In this document: positions 15,412 to 22,812 of the stretch, one piece after another
Layout: each line of letters starts with the position of its first letter
Numbering within the stretch: the first letter of the stretch is position 1
Source: Bacillota bacterium
Lineage (GTDB): Bacteria; Bacillota; Clostridia; Acetivibrionales; DTU013
NCBI GenBank assembly: GCA_023435305.1
Contig: JAEYRV010000045.1
Span: forward strand, 62,001 to 126,000
DNA: 64,000 nt
Direction: 5' to 3'
Position numbers and translations under genes: made by a program
The notes under the pieces: model-generated
What the model was told of the DNA's origin: nothing
What the model saw: the letters and a program-made list of their open reading frames with translations, nothing else
Database searches by the model: none

Positions 15412-15579
15412 TTGACATCCGGATTGCTCCATGAACAGCTCCAGACCGAATCACGCCGCTCAAATGAGACATCTGGAACCACGGCCTGCAACATGTATGC
15501 TGCCAGCGCTGTGTATCAAGCCATGGACGGTGAGAGACTTGGCCCTCATTTGAGCGGCGTGATTCGGTCATATCTGTAA
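15412..15579 (+). CDS. Possible small protein, 55 aa, spanning an inverted repeat
   Basis: A TTG at 15412 is preceded by AGGAGG at 15399-15404, seven bases away, and opens a 55-codon frame ending in TAA. The predicted product begins MTSGLLHEQLQTESRRSNE and ends PHLSGVIRSYL. The N-terminal part is encoded by the left arm and the C-terminal part by the right arm of a perfect 25-bp inverted repeat. I recognise no family. It may be a genuine small gene, the 5' fragment of a decayed mobile-element gene, or chance; the strong ribosome site is the main support. Confidence 0.35.
   Translation: MTSGLLHEQLQTESRRSNETSGTTACNMYAASAVYQAMDGERLGPHLSGVIRSYL
15444..15569. repeat. Perfect 25-bp inverted repeat enclosing 76 bp
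   Basis: The arms 15444-15468 and 15545-15569 are exact reverse complements over 25 bases (left arm begins GACCGAATCACGCCG). Neither arm is followed by a T-run, so it is not a typical terminator. It lies beside insertion-sequence-like repeats and could be a small mobile element, a structured RNA, or the scar of one. Confidence 0.8.
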
Positions 15580-15763
15580 CACTTACAGTCCATGAATGAT
15601 ATAAACTCATCCGTATTGAGCAAAAATTCAGCAGCAGTTGTAATACACAGTCCTATAATATATAATAATCATTGTTTGATTACAGATTTATTGCCCAATG
15701 GTCATGGGGCGTTTGCTCACAAGGCTCCGTAAAACTAGAGAAAATAAGGAAGGTTGGATATAT
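15580..15763 (+). promoter_or_regulatory. Upstream region of ychF with weak promoter candidate
   Basis: No gene is visible. TTGAGC at 15616-15621, a 17-base spacer and TGTAAT at 15639-15644 form a possible promoter for ychF. AAGGAAGG precedes the ychF ATG. Confidence 0.35.
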
Positions 15764-16855
15764 ATGAAGCTTGGTATAGTTGGTCTGCCCAATGTGGGCA
15801 AAAGCACGCTTTTCAATGCCATCACAAAAGCGGGAGCTGAAATAGCAAATTACCCGTTTTGCACAATAGAGCCGAATGTGGGCATCGTCCCCGTTCCGGA
15901 CGAGAGGCTTGACAAACTGGCTGAAATGTATTTGCCGGTGAAGGTGACGCCTGCAACGGTTGAATTCGTTGATATTGCAGGTCTGGTCAAGGGTGCCAGT
16001 AAGGGCGAAGGACTCGGAAACAAATTTCTTTCCCACATACGCGAGGTTGACGCAATAGTACATGTGGTCCGCTGTTTTGAGGACAGCAACATAATACATG
16101 TTGACGGTTCCATCGGTCCGGCCAGGGACATCGAGACCATCAATCTTGAGCTTATATTTGCAGATTTGGAAATGCTGGAGAAGCGTTTGGACAAAACTCG
16201 CAAAATGATGAAATCCGGCGATAAAAAGTATCTGATCGAGATCGAGCTTTATGAAAGGATAAAGGCTGCTCTTGAAGCCGGCACTCCAGTCAGGGCAATG
16301 TCGTTCACTGATGAGGAGAATACACTGGTTGACCAGCTGTTCCTGCTTACTTCAAAGCCGGTATTGTATGCCGCCAATGTCTCCGAGGATAATGTTCAGG
16401 GCACGAATAACCGCTTCGTTGATGAATTGAACCAAATAGCTCAGAAAGAAGGCTCTGAGGTCCTTGTAATCTGTGCAAAGATCGAAGAAGAGATAGCTCA
16501 GCTGGAGGACGAAGAGAAATCGATGTTTTTGGAGGAGCTTGGCCTGAAGGAATCAGGTTTGAACAGACTTATAAAGACCAGCTACAAGCTTCTCGGCCTC
16601 ATGAGTTTCCTTACCGCAGGGCAGCCTGAAGTAAGGGCCTGGACCATCACAATCGGCACAAAGGCTCCCCAGGCAGCCGGTAAGATCCACAGTGATTTTG
16701 AAAGAGGCTTTATACGCGCCGAAATAGTAGCTTATGAAGACCTGATCAGATGCGGCTCGTATGCTGCAGCACGTGAAAAGGGACTTGTCCGTTCCGAAGG
16801 AAAGGAATATGTAATGCAGGACGGAGATGTGACGCTGTTCAGATTCAATGTCTAA
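15764..16855 (+). CDS. ychF: Redox-regulated ATPase / GTP-binding protein YchF
   Basis: The 363-residue protein has the Obg-family G domain with P-loop GLPNVGKST (residues 7-15), DIAGLVKGASKGEGLGNKFL (switch II) and ANVSE in place of NKxD, which explains the ATP preference known for YchF, then a helical insert and a C-terminal TGS domain ending DVTLFRFNV. YchF associates with ribosomes and affects stress responses and translation fidelity. The ATG at 15764 follows AAGGAAGG; upstream in-frame codons lack a site and are not conserved. Length is exactly that of the family. Confidence 0.96.
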   Translation: MKLGIVGLPNVGKSTLFNAITKAGAEIANYPFCTIEPNVGIVPVPDERLDKLAEMYLPVKVTPATVEFVDIAGLVKGASKGEGLGNKFLSHIREVDAIVHVVRCFEDSNIIHVDGSIGPARDIETINLELIFADLEMLEKRLDKTRKMMKSGDKKYLIEIELYERIKAALEAGTPVRAMSFTDEENTLVDQLFLLTSKPVLYAANVSEDNVQGTNNRFVDELNQIAQKEGSEVLVICAKIEEEIAQLEDEEKSMFLEELGLKESGLNRLIKTSYKLLGLMSFLTAGQPEVRAWTITIGTKAPQAAGKIHSDFERGFIRAEIVAYEDLIRCGSYAAAREKGLVRSEGKEYVMQDGDVTLFRFNV

Positions 16856-16867
16856 ACACACAAATAC

Positions 16868-16899
16868 AAAAAGCTTTCGGTCAAGCCGAAAGCTTTTTT
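16868..16899 (+). terminator. ychF terminator overlapping the cheW 3' end
   Basis: AAAGCTTTCGG and CCGAAAGCTTT form an 11-bp stem with a short loop followed by T residues. The same bases on the other strand encode the last codons and the stop of cheW. Confidence 0.85.
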
Positions 16900-17327
16900 A
16901 TTTCAGTTTCGCTGAGTATCTTCTCCAGGTCGACTATTGATATTAGCTTCTCCCCTTTTCTGCAGACTCTGTTCAAATAAGCCTCCGTTTCCCTGTTCAT
17001 CACAGACGGAGTAACACTTACATCTTCGTCAGCAAATCTGGCGATCTCTGCCACATCGCTTACAATGAAGCCCGCATATTTCTTGCCGATCCTGGTCACC
17101 AGTATCTTGGTCTTTTTTGTGACAGTCGTCTCACCCAAATCAAACCTTTTTGCCAGATTGATCACCGGAAGAACGGTATCCCTGTAGCTGAGTATTCCAT
17201 CTATGAATTTAGGCATTTTAGGCATCTTCTCGGGCTCACTGTATTTTATAATCTGGAATACCTGTGATGTTTCTGCTCCGAACAACTGACCCTTAAGGTC
17301 GAATACGACTACCTGCAATTCACTCAT
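16881..17327 (-). CDS. cheW: CheW-like chemotaxis coupling protein
   Basis: The 148-residue protein is a single CheW domain (ELQVVVFDLKGQLFGAETSQVFQIIK; GILSYRDTVLPVINLAKRF; ILVTRIGKKYAGFIVSDVAEI). CheW links chemoreceptors to the CheA kinase at the membrane. GGAGGTAGCAAT precedes the ATG. No other chemotaxis gene is nearby, so it is an orphan here. Its final codons lie inside the ychF terminator stem, giving a C-terminus that may be set by that overlap. Confidence 0.88.
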   Translation of the reverse strand: MSELQVVVFDLKGQLFGAETSQVFQIIKYSEPEKMPKMPKFIDGILSYRDTVLPVINLAKRFDLGETTVTKKTKILVTRIGKKYAGFIVSDVAEIARFADEDVSVTPSVMNRETEAYLNRVCRKGEKLISIVDLEKILSETEIKKLSA

Positions 17328-17465
17328 ATTGCTACCTCCGAATTAGGTGTGGTGACATTCCCGACATCTGTGTGGTGACATCTCTGCATTAATACCCCAT
17401 ACGGAGAAGTACCGACACTCCTATTATACCATAGATGTTCGACAAAATGATACAAAAATACATCC

Positions 17466-17494
17466 TTGACATACAAACACACCCATGGTACCAT
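17466..17494 (+). promoter_or_regulatory. Promoter of the aroF T-box transcript
   Basis: TTGACA at 17466-17471 is a perfect -35 box; 17 bases later TACCAT at 17489-17494 is a plausible -10. The start would be near 17501, just before the T-box Stem I. Confidence 0.7.
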
Positions 17495-17509
17495 ATAGTA
17501 AATTTATCA

Positions 17510-17816
17510 ATAACAAAAGCAATGAAAAGGGAAAGTAAATCAGGTAATGCTTGTACGTCTTTATGACACGGGCAGCCCGGCTGGATCAGCCGGCAGTCCG
17601 CACCAGCGAACCGGGGATGGTGAAAGCCCGGTCGGGTATCCGGATCGAAGTTCCCCTTTGAGCCGCAGGCTGAATCAAGTAGGCTGTGCCGGAATCCGCC
17701 GTTACAGGGAAAAACGTATGATCGTACGTTTTAAGTGGGTCTGTTGACCAATTTGAGTGGTACCACGCAGAGAACAACTCTTCGTCTCAGTATAGAGACG
17801 GAGAGTTTTTTATTGG
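17510..17816 (+). promoter_or_regulatory. T-box riboswitch upstream of aroF, probable Phe specifier
   Basis: The leader has a Stem I with a GAAAGTA motif near 17530, apical GATGGTGAAAGCC, and GAAGTTCCCC where the specifier loop is expected, giving TTC (17651-17653) as the likely codon for tRNA-Phe. The antiterminator T-box core GAGTGGTACCACGCAG lies at 17755-17770. A terminator (AACTCT and CGTCTC arms with matching GAGACG and GAGAGTT, then TTTTTT) spans about 17775-17816. Uncharged tRNA should stabilise the antiterminator and allow aroF expression. T-box identity is firm; the specifier is a reading from position and should be checked by folding. Confidence 0.85.
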
Positions 17817-17857
17817 TAAAAAAGCTTACTGAAATAATTCGAGGGAGGATCGTATTT

Positions 17858-18892
17858 ATGATTATCGTAATGAGCAAAAACGCAACAAAGCAGGAAATCG
17901 ACAATGTTGAGAAAAAGCTTTTGGATCTGGGCTTCAAAACCCACCCCATAATAGGAGAGGTTAAAACCGTAATCGGAGCGATCGGTGACAAGCGAATGCT
18001 GAATACCGTCAATATCTCTACCATGCCGGGTGTGGAAAGCCTGGTTCCGATCATGAAGCCTTTCAAGCTCGCAGGCAGAGAACTGAAGCAGGAGCCTACA
18101 ATTGCAGATATAGGCGGCGTTAAGATCGGTGGTCCTGAAATCGCAGTAATTGCCGGCCCATGTGCCATAGAAAGCGAAGAGTCGTTCATTGAAACGGCTA
18201 AAAGGGTCAAGGAAGCAGGAGCCTGTATGCTAAGAGGCGGCGCCTTCAAACCGCGTTCGTCCCCCTACTCCTTCCAGGGCCTTGAAGAGGAAGGCCTGAA
18301 AATAATGGCCAGAGCTCGTGAAGCAACAGGTATGAAGATCGTTACCGAGGTCGTGGATACAAGGGATGTGGAAATGGTCGCGTCCTATGTGGATATGATA
18401 CAGATCGGCGCCAGAAACATGCAGAATTTCAGGCTGCTGCATGAGGTTGGCCTAACCTCCAGACCTGTGCTGCTCAAAAGAGGCCTTGCAGCCACCATCG
18501 AAGAGTGGCTGATGGCAGCTGAATACATTATGGCTGCAGGAAATGAAAATATCATACTTTGTGAAAGAGGCATCAGGACATACGAAACCTCCACCAGAAA
18601 CACCATCGATATCAGCGCCATACCTGTGATAAAAGAGCTCTCACACCTTCCCATAATTGTAGATCCAAGCCATGCCGCAGGCAACTGGAAATATGTCGGC
18701 GCATTGTCTAAAGCCGCAATAGCCGCAGGAGCCGACGGTTTGATCATCGAAGTTCATATCGATCCTCCCAACGCATTGAGCGACGGCCCACAGTCACTCA
18801 GGCCCGCAAAGTTCGAACAGCTGATGGGTGAATTCAAACCGGTGGCGGAAGCCGTGGGAAGAAGTATGGGACAAAAAGGGCAAAAGGAGTAA
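17858..18892 (+). CDS. aroF: 3-deoxy-7-phosphoheptulonate (DAHP) synthase
   Basis: The 344-residue enzyme is of the type with an N-terminal ferredoxin-like regulatory domain (1-70, MIIVMSKNATKQEIDNVEKK) and a KDO8P-synthase-like barrel: AGPCAIES, LRGGAFKPRSSPYSFQG, LLKRGLAATIEEWL, CERGIRTYE, VDPSHAAG and GLIIEVHIDP. It condenses phosphoenolpyruvate and erythrose 4-phosphate, the entry step to chorismate. The ATG at 17858 follows GGGAGGATCG; an earlier open frame runs back into the T-box leader and is not coding. Control is by the T-box terminator. Confidence 0.95.
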   Translation: MIIVMSKNATKQEIDNVEKKLLDLGFKTHPIIGEVKTVIGAIGDKRMLNTVNISTMPGVESLVPIMKPFKLAGRELKQEPTIADIGGVKIGGPEIAVIAGPCAIESEESFIETAKRVKEAGACMLRGGAFKPRSSPYSFQGLEEEGLKIMARAREATGMKIVTEVVDTRDVEMVASYVDMIQIGARNMQNFRLLHEVGLTSRPVLLKRGLAATIEEWLMAAEYIMAAGNENIILCERGIRTYETSTRNTIDISAIPVIKELSHLPIIVDPSHAAGNWKYVGALSKAAIAAGADGLIIEVHIDPPNALSDGPQSLRPAKFEQLMGEFKPVAEAVGRSMGQKGQKE

Positions 18893-18949
18893 ATAGTCTA
18901 AATGTTCATATACTAACAAGTACAAGCAAGGTTGCGAGGTTGGGACATA

Positions 18950-19663
18950 ATGCGTGTACTTGTAGTGATCCCGGCATACAATGAAGCAGGGAATCTGGCA
19001 CCGCTGATAGCAAGGATCCGGTCTGAATGCCCTGGATATGATATATTGGTTGTGAATGACGGTTCTGATGACGATACATCCGCAGTTGCAAGGCAATCCG
19101 GTGCCGATGTGATCGATCTTCCCATCAATCTGGGCATAGGAGGCGCAGTCCAGTCCGGCATTATGTATGCCCAGTACAACGACTATGACGCCGCAGTGCA
19201 GGTCGATGGCGATGGGCAGCATGATCCCGCATTTATCCGTGTTTTGGCCGACGAACTCGCAAAAGGTGCAGACCTGTGTATCGGATCCAGGTTTATCAGT
19301 AATACGGGCTTCAGATCCACATCGATCAGACGTCTGGGTATAAAGTATTTCAGCCGCCTGATCAAGCTGTTGGCGGGCATTGATGCCTCAGATCCGACCT
19401 CGGGCTTCAGAGCGTACAACCGCAATGCAATCAATCTCTTTGCAGCTGATTACCCGAGGGATTACCCCGAACCGGAATCAATAGTAAATGCTGCCGGCAA
19501 TGGGCTCAAGATCAGTGAAAGGCCTGTCGTTATGGGCATCAGACTCAAGGGCAGGTCATCCATCACCATCATCAGATCAGCCTACTATATGGTCAAGGTC
19601 AGCCTTGCTGTGATAATCACATCCCTGTCTGTGCAGAGAAATACAAAGGAGTACAAAAGATGA
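18950..19663 (+). CDS. Family 2 glycosyltransferase, polyprenyl-phosphate type
   Basis: The 237-residue GT-A protein shows VVIPAYNEAGNL, VVNDGSDDDT, INLGIGGAVQSG, the metal-binding VDGDGQHD, and SDPTSGFRAY, the pattern of dolichyl/undecaprenyl-phosphate mannosyl- or glucosyltransferases. A hydrophobic stretch near the C-terminus (AYYMVKVSLAVIITSLS) could touch the membrane. The ATG at 18950 is preferred to a TTG 18 bases earlier. The stop overlaps the next gene as ATGA, so the two are coupled. It probably charges a lipid carrier for surface glycosylation; the sugar is unknown. Confidence 0.85.
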   Translation: MRVLVVIPAYNEAGNLAPLIARIRSECPGYDILVVNDGSDDDTSAVARQSGADVIDLPINLGIGGAVQSGIMYAQYNDYDAAVQVDGDGQHDPAFIRVLADELAKGADLCIGSRFISNTGFRSTSIRRLGIKYFSRLIKLLAGIDASDPTSGFRAYNRNAINLFAADYPRDYPEPESIVNAAGNGLKISERPVVMGIRLKGRSSITIIRSAYYMVKVSLAVIITSLSVQRNTKEYKR

Positions 19664-20022
19664 ATACAAGACTTCAGATCATCATTATTACTGCTTCACT
19701 GATATTCCTGATTTATATAATGATTATGGTCAGAAGCAGAAGAATCGAGCTAAAGTACACGCTTATATGGCTTTTCGCCGGCTTTTTTATGCTGACATCC
19801 GCTGTATTTCCGAAGCTTCCCGGATTCGTATCAGAACTGCTGAACATAGTTGAACCTGTAAGCACCATTTTTCTGATCATTACCTTTTTACTGATGCTTA
19901 TACTTTTTACTCTGACCATAGCTCTTTCCAGGAGTTCTTCCCGAATCAAAAGGATGTCGCAGGAAATAGGCATCATTAAGCTGGAGCTTGAAAAGCTGCG
20001 CAGAAGTGCATCAAAATCTTGA
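19660..20022 (+). CDS. DUF2304 membrane protein
   Basis: The 120-residue protein has three predicted membrane helices (about 5-23, 33-50, 66-88) and a basic, coiled C-terminal tail (RIKRMSQEIGIIKLELEKLRR). This matches DUF2304, which is regularly encoded right after a family 2 glycosyltransferase. The start overlaps the glycosyltransferase stop (ATGA) and has AAAGGAG upstream. It is probably a membrane partner of the glycosyltransferase; the mechanism is unknown. Confidence 0.8.
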   Translation: MNTRLQIIIITASLIFLIYIMIMVRSRRIELKYTLIWLFAGFFMLTSAVFPKLPGFVSELLNIVEPVSTIFLIITFLLMLILFTLTIALSRSSSRIKRMSQEIGIIKLELEKLRRSASKS

Positions 20023-20023
20023 T

Positions 20024-21154
20024 CTAGCCGTGGGCAGCCGCCACCGCCGTTTCTTTTTCGATCTCGGCCCTTGATTTATCGATCTCATCATAGCATACAA
20101 CTATGTTTTTTCCGATTTCCTTTGCATGATAGAGAGCTTTGTCCGCCATTTCTATTACTTCCTTGATACTCTTCGAATGGGTGGGAAACTGTGCTATACC
20201 GCAGCTAACTGTCACCAACTGATTATCAAACTGACCCCCAAGATGAATGTTCTGCTTTTCAAGCCGCCGTCTGATCCTGTCGCCGACGCTTTTGGCAATG
20301 ATTATATCCATGTCCCTGATCAGTATCATGAACTCTTCACCGCCGTAGCGCACCGGAATATCTGATTTTCTTATACACTGCATGATAATATCAGAAAACA
20401 GCTTAAGCAGCTTATCACCTGAAACATGACCGTAAGTATCATTAAACCCCTTAAAGTTGTCCATATCAAAAATGAGAACGTTGAGCACTGTGCTGAAGCT
20501 GCTGGCATATTCCGCCTCCTCTGCGACCTTCTGGTCAAAATAGTGGCGGTTGGCCAGACCTGTCAGCTTGTCGGTGCGGGCCAGCTTGAACTCCTTCTTT
20601 CTCAGCTCTTCATATTTTCTTACTCTGCAGCTGATCCTGGTTATGGCGATGCTGGCCATGAAAAACAGCAGTATTCTTATAATCAGTGTAGAAAAAACGA
20701 TCCCGCCTGAATTGAACCTGTCGGACAAAAAACATACAGCCGTATAGATAACTGCAAGGAAGCCTGTTATCTTAAAAGTACTTGCTGTTTCATTATTTAT
20801 CCCATACAGTCCCAGCAGCAGGAAAAAGAAGATATACAGTTCGGATCTGATTCCTCCCGAAAAGAAAATGACGAGCATTATCGCGATAAAATCTATATAG
20901 ACAACAGAGCTTGCATATTTTTTCCCATTGTTTAAGCAGTACGCAGTAACAGCGCCATTGTAAACTGCAACTACAGCCAATGACTCCAGGATCGCATAGC
21001 CCCTTATCCCGAACCCTCCGCCCGTTATACTCAGGACGGCTGAAAACAAAAAGACAAGCCATCTGTATACAAGCATTATCACAACATTCTGACTACTGGG
21101 GCAGTTGTTTTTCAGGGCTCTTTTCTCTTCCGGCCCGAAAGGCTTCTCAACCAA
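20024..21154 (-). CDS. Membrane diguanylate cyclase (GGDEF domain)
   Basis: The 376-residue protein has about six membrane helices (residues 25-165) and a C-terminal GGDEF domain with DKLTGLANRHYFDQ, FDMDNFKGFNDTYGHVSGD and active-site GGEEF. An inhibitory I-site RKSD lies five residues before GGEEF. It should make cyclic di-GMP from GTP. The TTG start at 21154 follows GGGTGATGG at a slightly long distance; a later ATG at 21076 has no ribosome site. It converges on the DUF2304 gene, with the stops one base apart. Confidence 0.85.
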   Translation of the reverse strand: MVEKPFGPEEKRALKNNCPSSQNVVIMLVYRWLVFLFSAVLSITGGGFGIRGYAILESLAVVAVYNGAVTAYCLNNGKKYASSVVYIDFIAIMLVIFFSGGIRSELYIFFFLLLGLYGINNETASTFKITGFLAVIYTAVCFLSDRFNSGGIVFSTLIIRILLFFMASIAITRISCRVRKYEELRKKEFKLARTDKLTGLANRHYFDQKVAEEAEYASSFSTVLNVLIFDMDNFKGFNDTYGHVSGDKLLKLFSDIIMQCIRKSDIPVRYGGEEFMILIRDMDIIIAKSVGDRIRRRLEKQNIHLGGQFDNQLVTVSCGIAQFPTHSKSIKEVIEMADKALYHAKEIGKNIVVCYDEIDKSRAEIEKETAVAAAHG

Positions 21155-21215
21155 AACACCATCACCCTGCTATTAGATTTGCCTGATAAAAAACAATAAG
21201 ACAAAAAAGACCAGG

Positions 21216-21551
21216 TTACAGCTCAACAATTTCACTAAATATTTTGTCGCCCGACAAATATAATTTGTGATAACTGGATTTACCAGCTACTGATGTCTCG
21301 ACATCAGCTTTGATGTATATATCTACATTTTTCTTGACATCAACCAGAATCCTGTCAAATATGTCTGTCTGCATCAAACGAACAATTGAATCGATATATT
21401 TCAGCGGAGAGTGGTTTGACGTATCTTCTATAAGCACCGGCAGCTTGTTCCCGTTGTCCGGACCCAGTACCTTTATGCGTATGCATCCCGGTTCTATGCT
21501 GTTGTCCGTCGGATAGAGCATATCCTTTTCGAACAGTACATCAGTAATCAT
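21216..21551 (-). CDS. Hypothetical protein, 111 aa
   Basis: I do not recognise the family. The product begins MITDVLFEKDMLYP, has no signal or membrane segment and appears beta-rich. AGGGAGG upstream of the ATG supports it as real. It lies downstream of the lytic transglycosylase by 43 bases and could be cotranscribed with coaE and that gene. Confidence 0.6.
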   Translation of the reverse strand: MITDVLFEKDMLYPTDNSIEPGCIRIKVLGPDNGNKLPVLIEDTSNHSPLKYIDSIVRLMQTDIFDRILVDVKKNVDIYIKADVETSVAGKSSYHKLYLSGDKIFSEIVEL

Positions 21552-21594
21552 GTCAAGCCTCCCTGATTCAAAGTTTCTCTACTATAAAATACCA

Positions 21595-22161
21595 TTAAAA
21601 TTCATTTTCGTAAAGCTTTTTATATATTATGTAGCTATTCTTCACTTTCCTGATGTAGTTTTCTGTCTCAATAAACGGAATCCTGTCAAGTGCTTTACCA
21701 TCGGCGCTCAATCCCCGATCTGCAAGCCACTTCGTTACATTTCCGCTGCCGGCATTATAGGCCGCCAGGACCAGATCAGTATCGCCAAACTCCCTGTACA
21801 GCGTGGAAAGATACCAACAGCCTATATGTATATTATCTTCAGGTTCATAGAGCTTATCCGGCGAAAAATCCTTCATGCCTATCTTTTCGGCGCCCCATTC
21901 CCCTGTCCCGTCTGTGATCTGCATAAGTCCTCTGGCGTTTCTGTGTGACACCGCATTATGCCTGAAGCTGCTTTCCACCTTTATGACCGCAAGAACAAGG
22001 AAAGGATCCAGGTCGTACTTCTGAGAGTATTCTTCTACCAATTCCTCATATTTTAAAGGGTATAGTAACCTGCCTGCACTATATAAAAAAAATACTATTA
22101 ATACCAGCGTTCCTATGATTGCCAATAATGAAATAAACCTGCGCCTGCTCTTATTCTTCAA
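21595..22161 (-). CDS. Membrane-anchored lytic transglycosylase, Slt family
   Basis: The protein of about 188 residues has an N-terminal membrane anchor (about residues 10-32) and an SLT/GH23 domain: the catalytic Glu in VIKVESSFRHNAVSHRNARGLMQI, then LAAYNAGSGNV and ETENYIRKV. It cleaves peptidoglycan glycan strands outside the membrane, forming anhydro-muropeptides. TTG at 22161 has AGGA nine bases upstream; a GTG at 22185 would overlap coaE but has the site abutting it. It is cotranscribed with polA and coaE. Confidence 0.88.
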   Translation of the reverse strand: MKNKSRRRFISLLAIIGTLVLIVFFLYSAGRLLYPLKYEELVEEYSQKYDLDPFLVLAVIKVESSFRHNAVSHRNARGLMQITDGTGEWGAEKIGMKDFSPDKLYEPEDNIHIGCWYLSTLYREFGDTDLVLAAYNAGSGNVTKWLADRGLSADGKALDRIPFIETENYIRKVKNSYIIYKKLYENEF

Positions 22162-22172
22162 ATAAACACATC

Positions 22173-22781
22173 CTATCGCTGCCACTCCTGCTTTTTGCTC
22201 AGGAACAGTTTTACTACAGCCTGTTCCAGTTCTTCCATACTGCCGTCATTTACAAGCACCTCGTCTGCCAGCTTGAGGTATTCGTCATCTCTCAGCTGTG
22301 AATCCATCCTTCTGTTCACTTCCTCGTATGTATACCCGCTTCTCTCCATTACGCGCCTTATTCTGGTCTCCCTGTCGGCAGTCACGACCCAGATCTCATC
22401 TGCCAGATCAACAAATCCTCTTTGGATCGGTATAGGTGCATCCAGTACTATTACATCCCATTTCCCTGAATTCTTAAGCAGTTCCACGGTATCATTCAGT
22501 TTTTCCGCAACATATTTGTGTGTGATACTGTTCAGCGCATGGAGCATCACCTGATCGCCGAAAGCCTTCTCAGCAAGCTTGCGCCTGTCGATCTCACCAT
22601 TCTCTCCAATAATGTCAGCGCCAAAATACTCGACCAACTCGTCAAAAGCCTTACCAGTGCTGGAGGTCACACTCTTTGCAAGTACATCCGCATCGACGAC
22701 GGCAGCGCCGAGATCTCTCAAAGTCCTTGATACTGAGCTTTTGCCGCTGCCTATACCACCGGTCACCCCAATAATCTTCAA
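22173..22781 (-). CDS. coaE: Dephospho-CoA kinase
   Basis: The 202-residue P-loop kinase begins MKIIGVTGGIGSGKSS when TTG at 22781 is used, exactly as the family does, with AGAAGGA nine bases upstream; the ATG at 22790 abuts the ribosome site. Other motifs are VDADVLAK (substrate Asp), VLDAPIPIQRG and the lid-region VTADRETRIRRVMERSGYT. It carries out the last step of coenzyme A synthesis. polA precedes it and the lytic transglycosylase follows. Confidence 0.93.
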   Translation of the reverse strand: MKIIGVTGGIGSGKSSVSRTLRDLGAAVVDADVLAKSVTSSTGKAFDELVEYFGADIIGENGEIDRRKLAEKAFGDQVMLHALNSITHKYVAEKLNDTVELLKNSGKWDVIVLDAPIPIQRGFVDLADEIWVVTADRETRIRRVMERSGYTYEEVNRRMDSQLRDDEYLKLADEVLVNDGSMEELEQAVVKLFLSKKQEWQR

Positions 22782-22812
22782 TATTATCATCCTTCTCAGC
22801 TGAAATGCTGTT

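Noticed and set aside
15281..15610. A 109-codon frame on the minus strand
   Set aside because: No ribosome site, Cys/Trp/His-rich composition and no family match. It runs across the inverted repeat and insertion-sequence-like ends.
17345..17390. Another copy of the 73-bp palindromic element
   Set aside because: Two GTGACAT motifs occur, but the inner palindrome and the GAGGAGTGTCAC end are missing.
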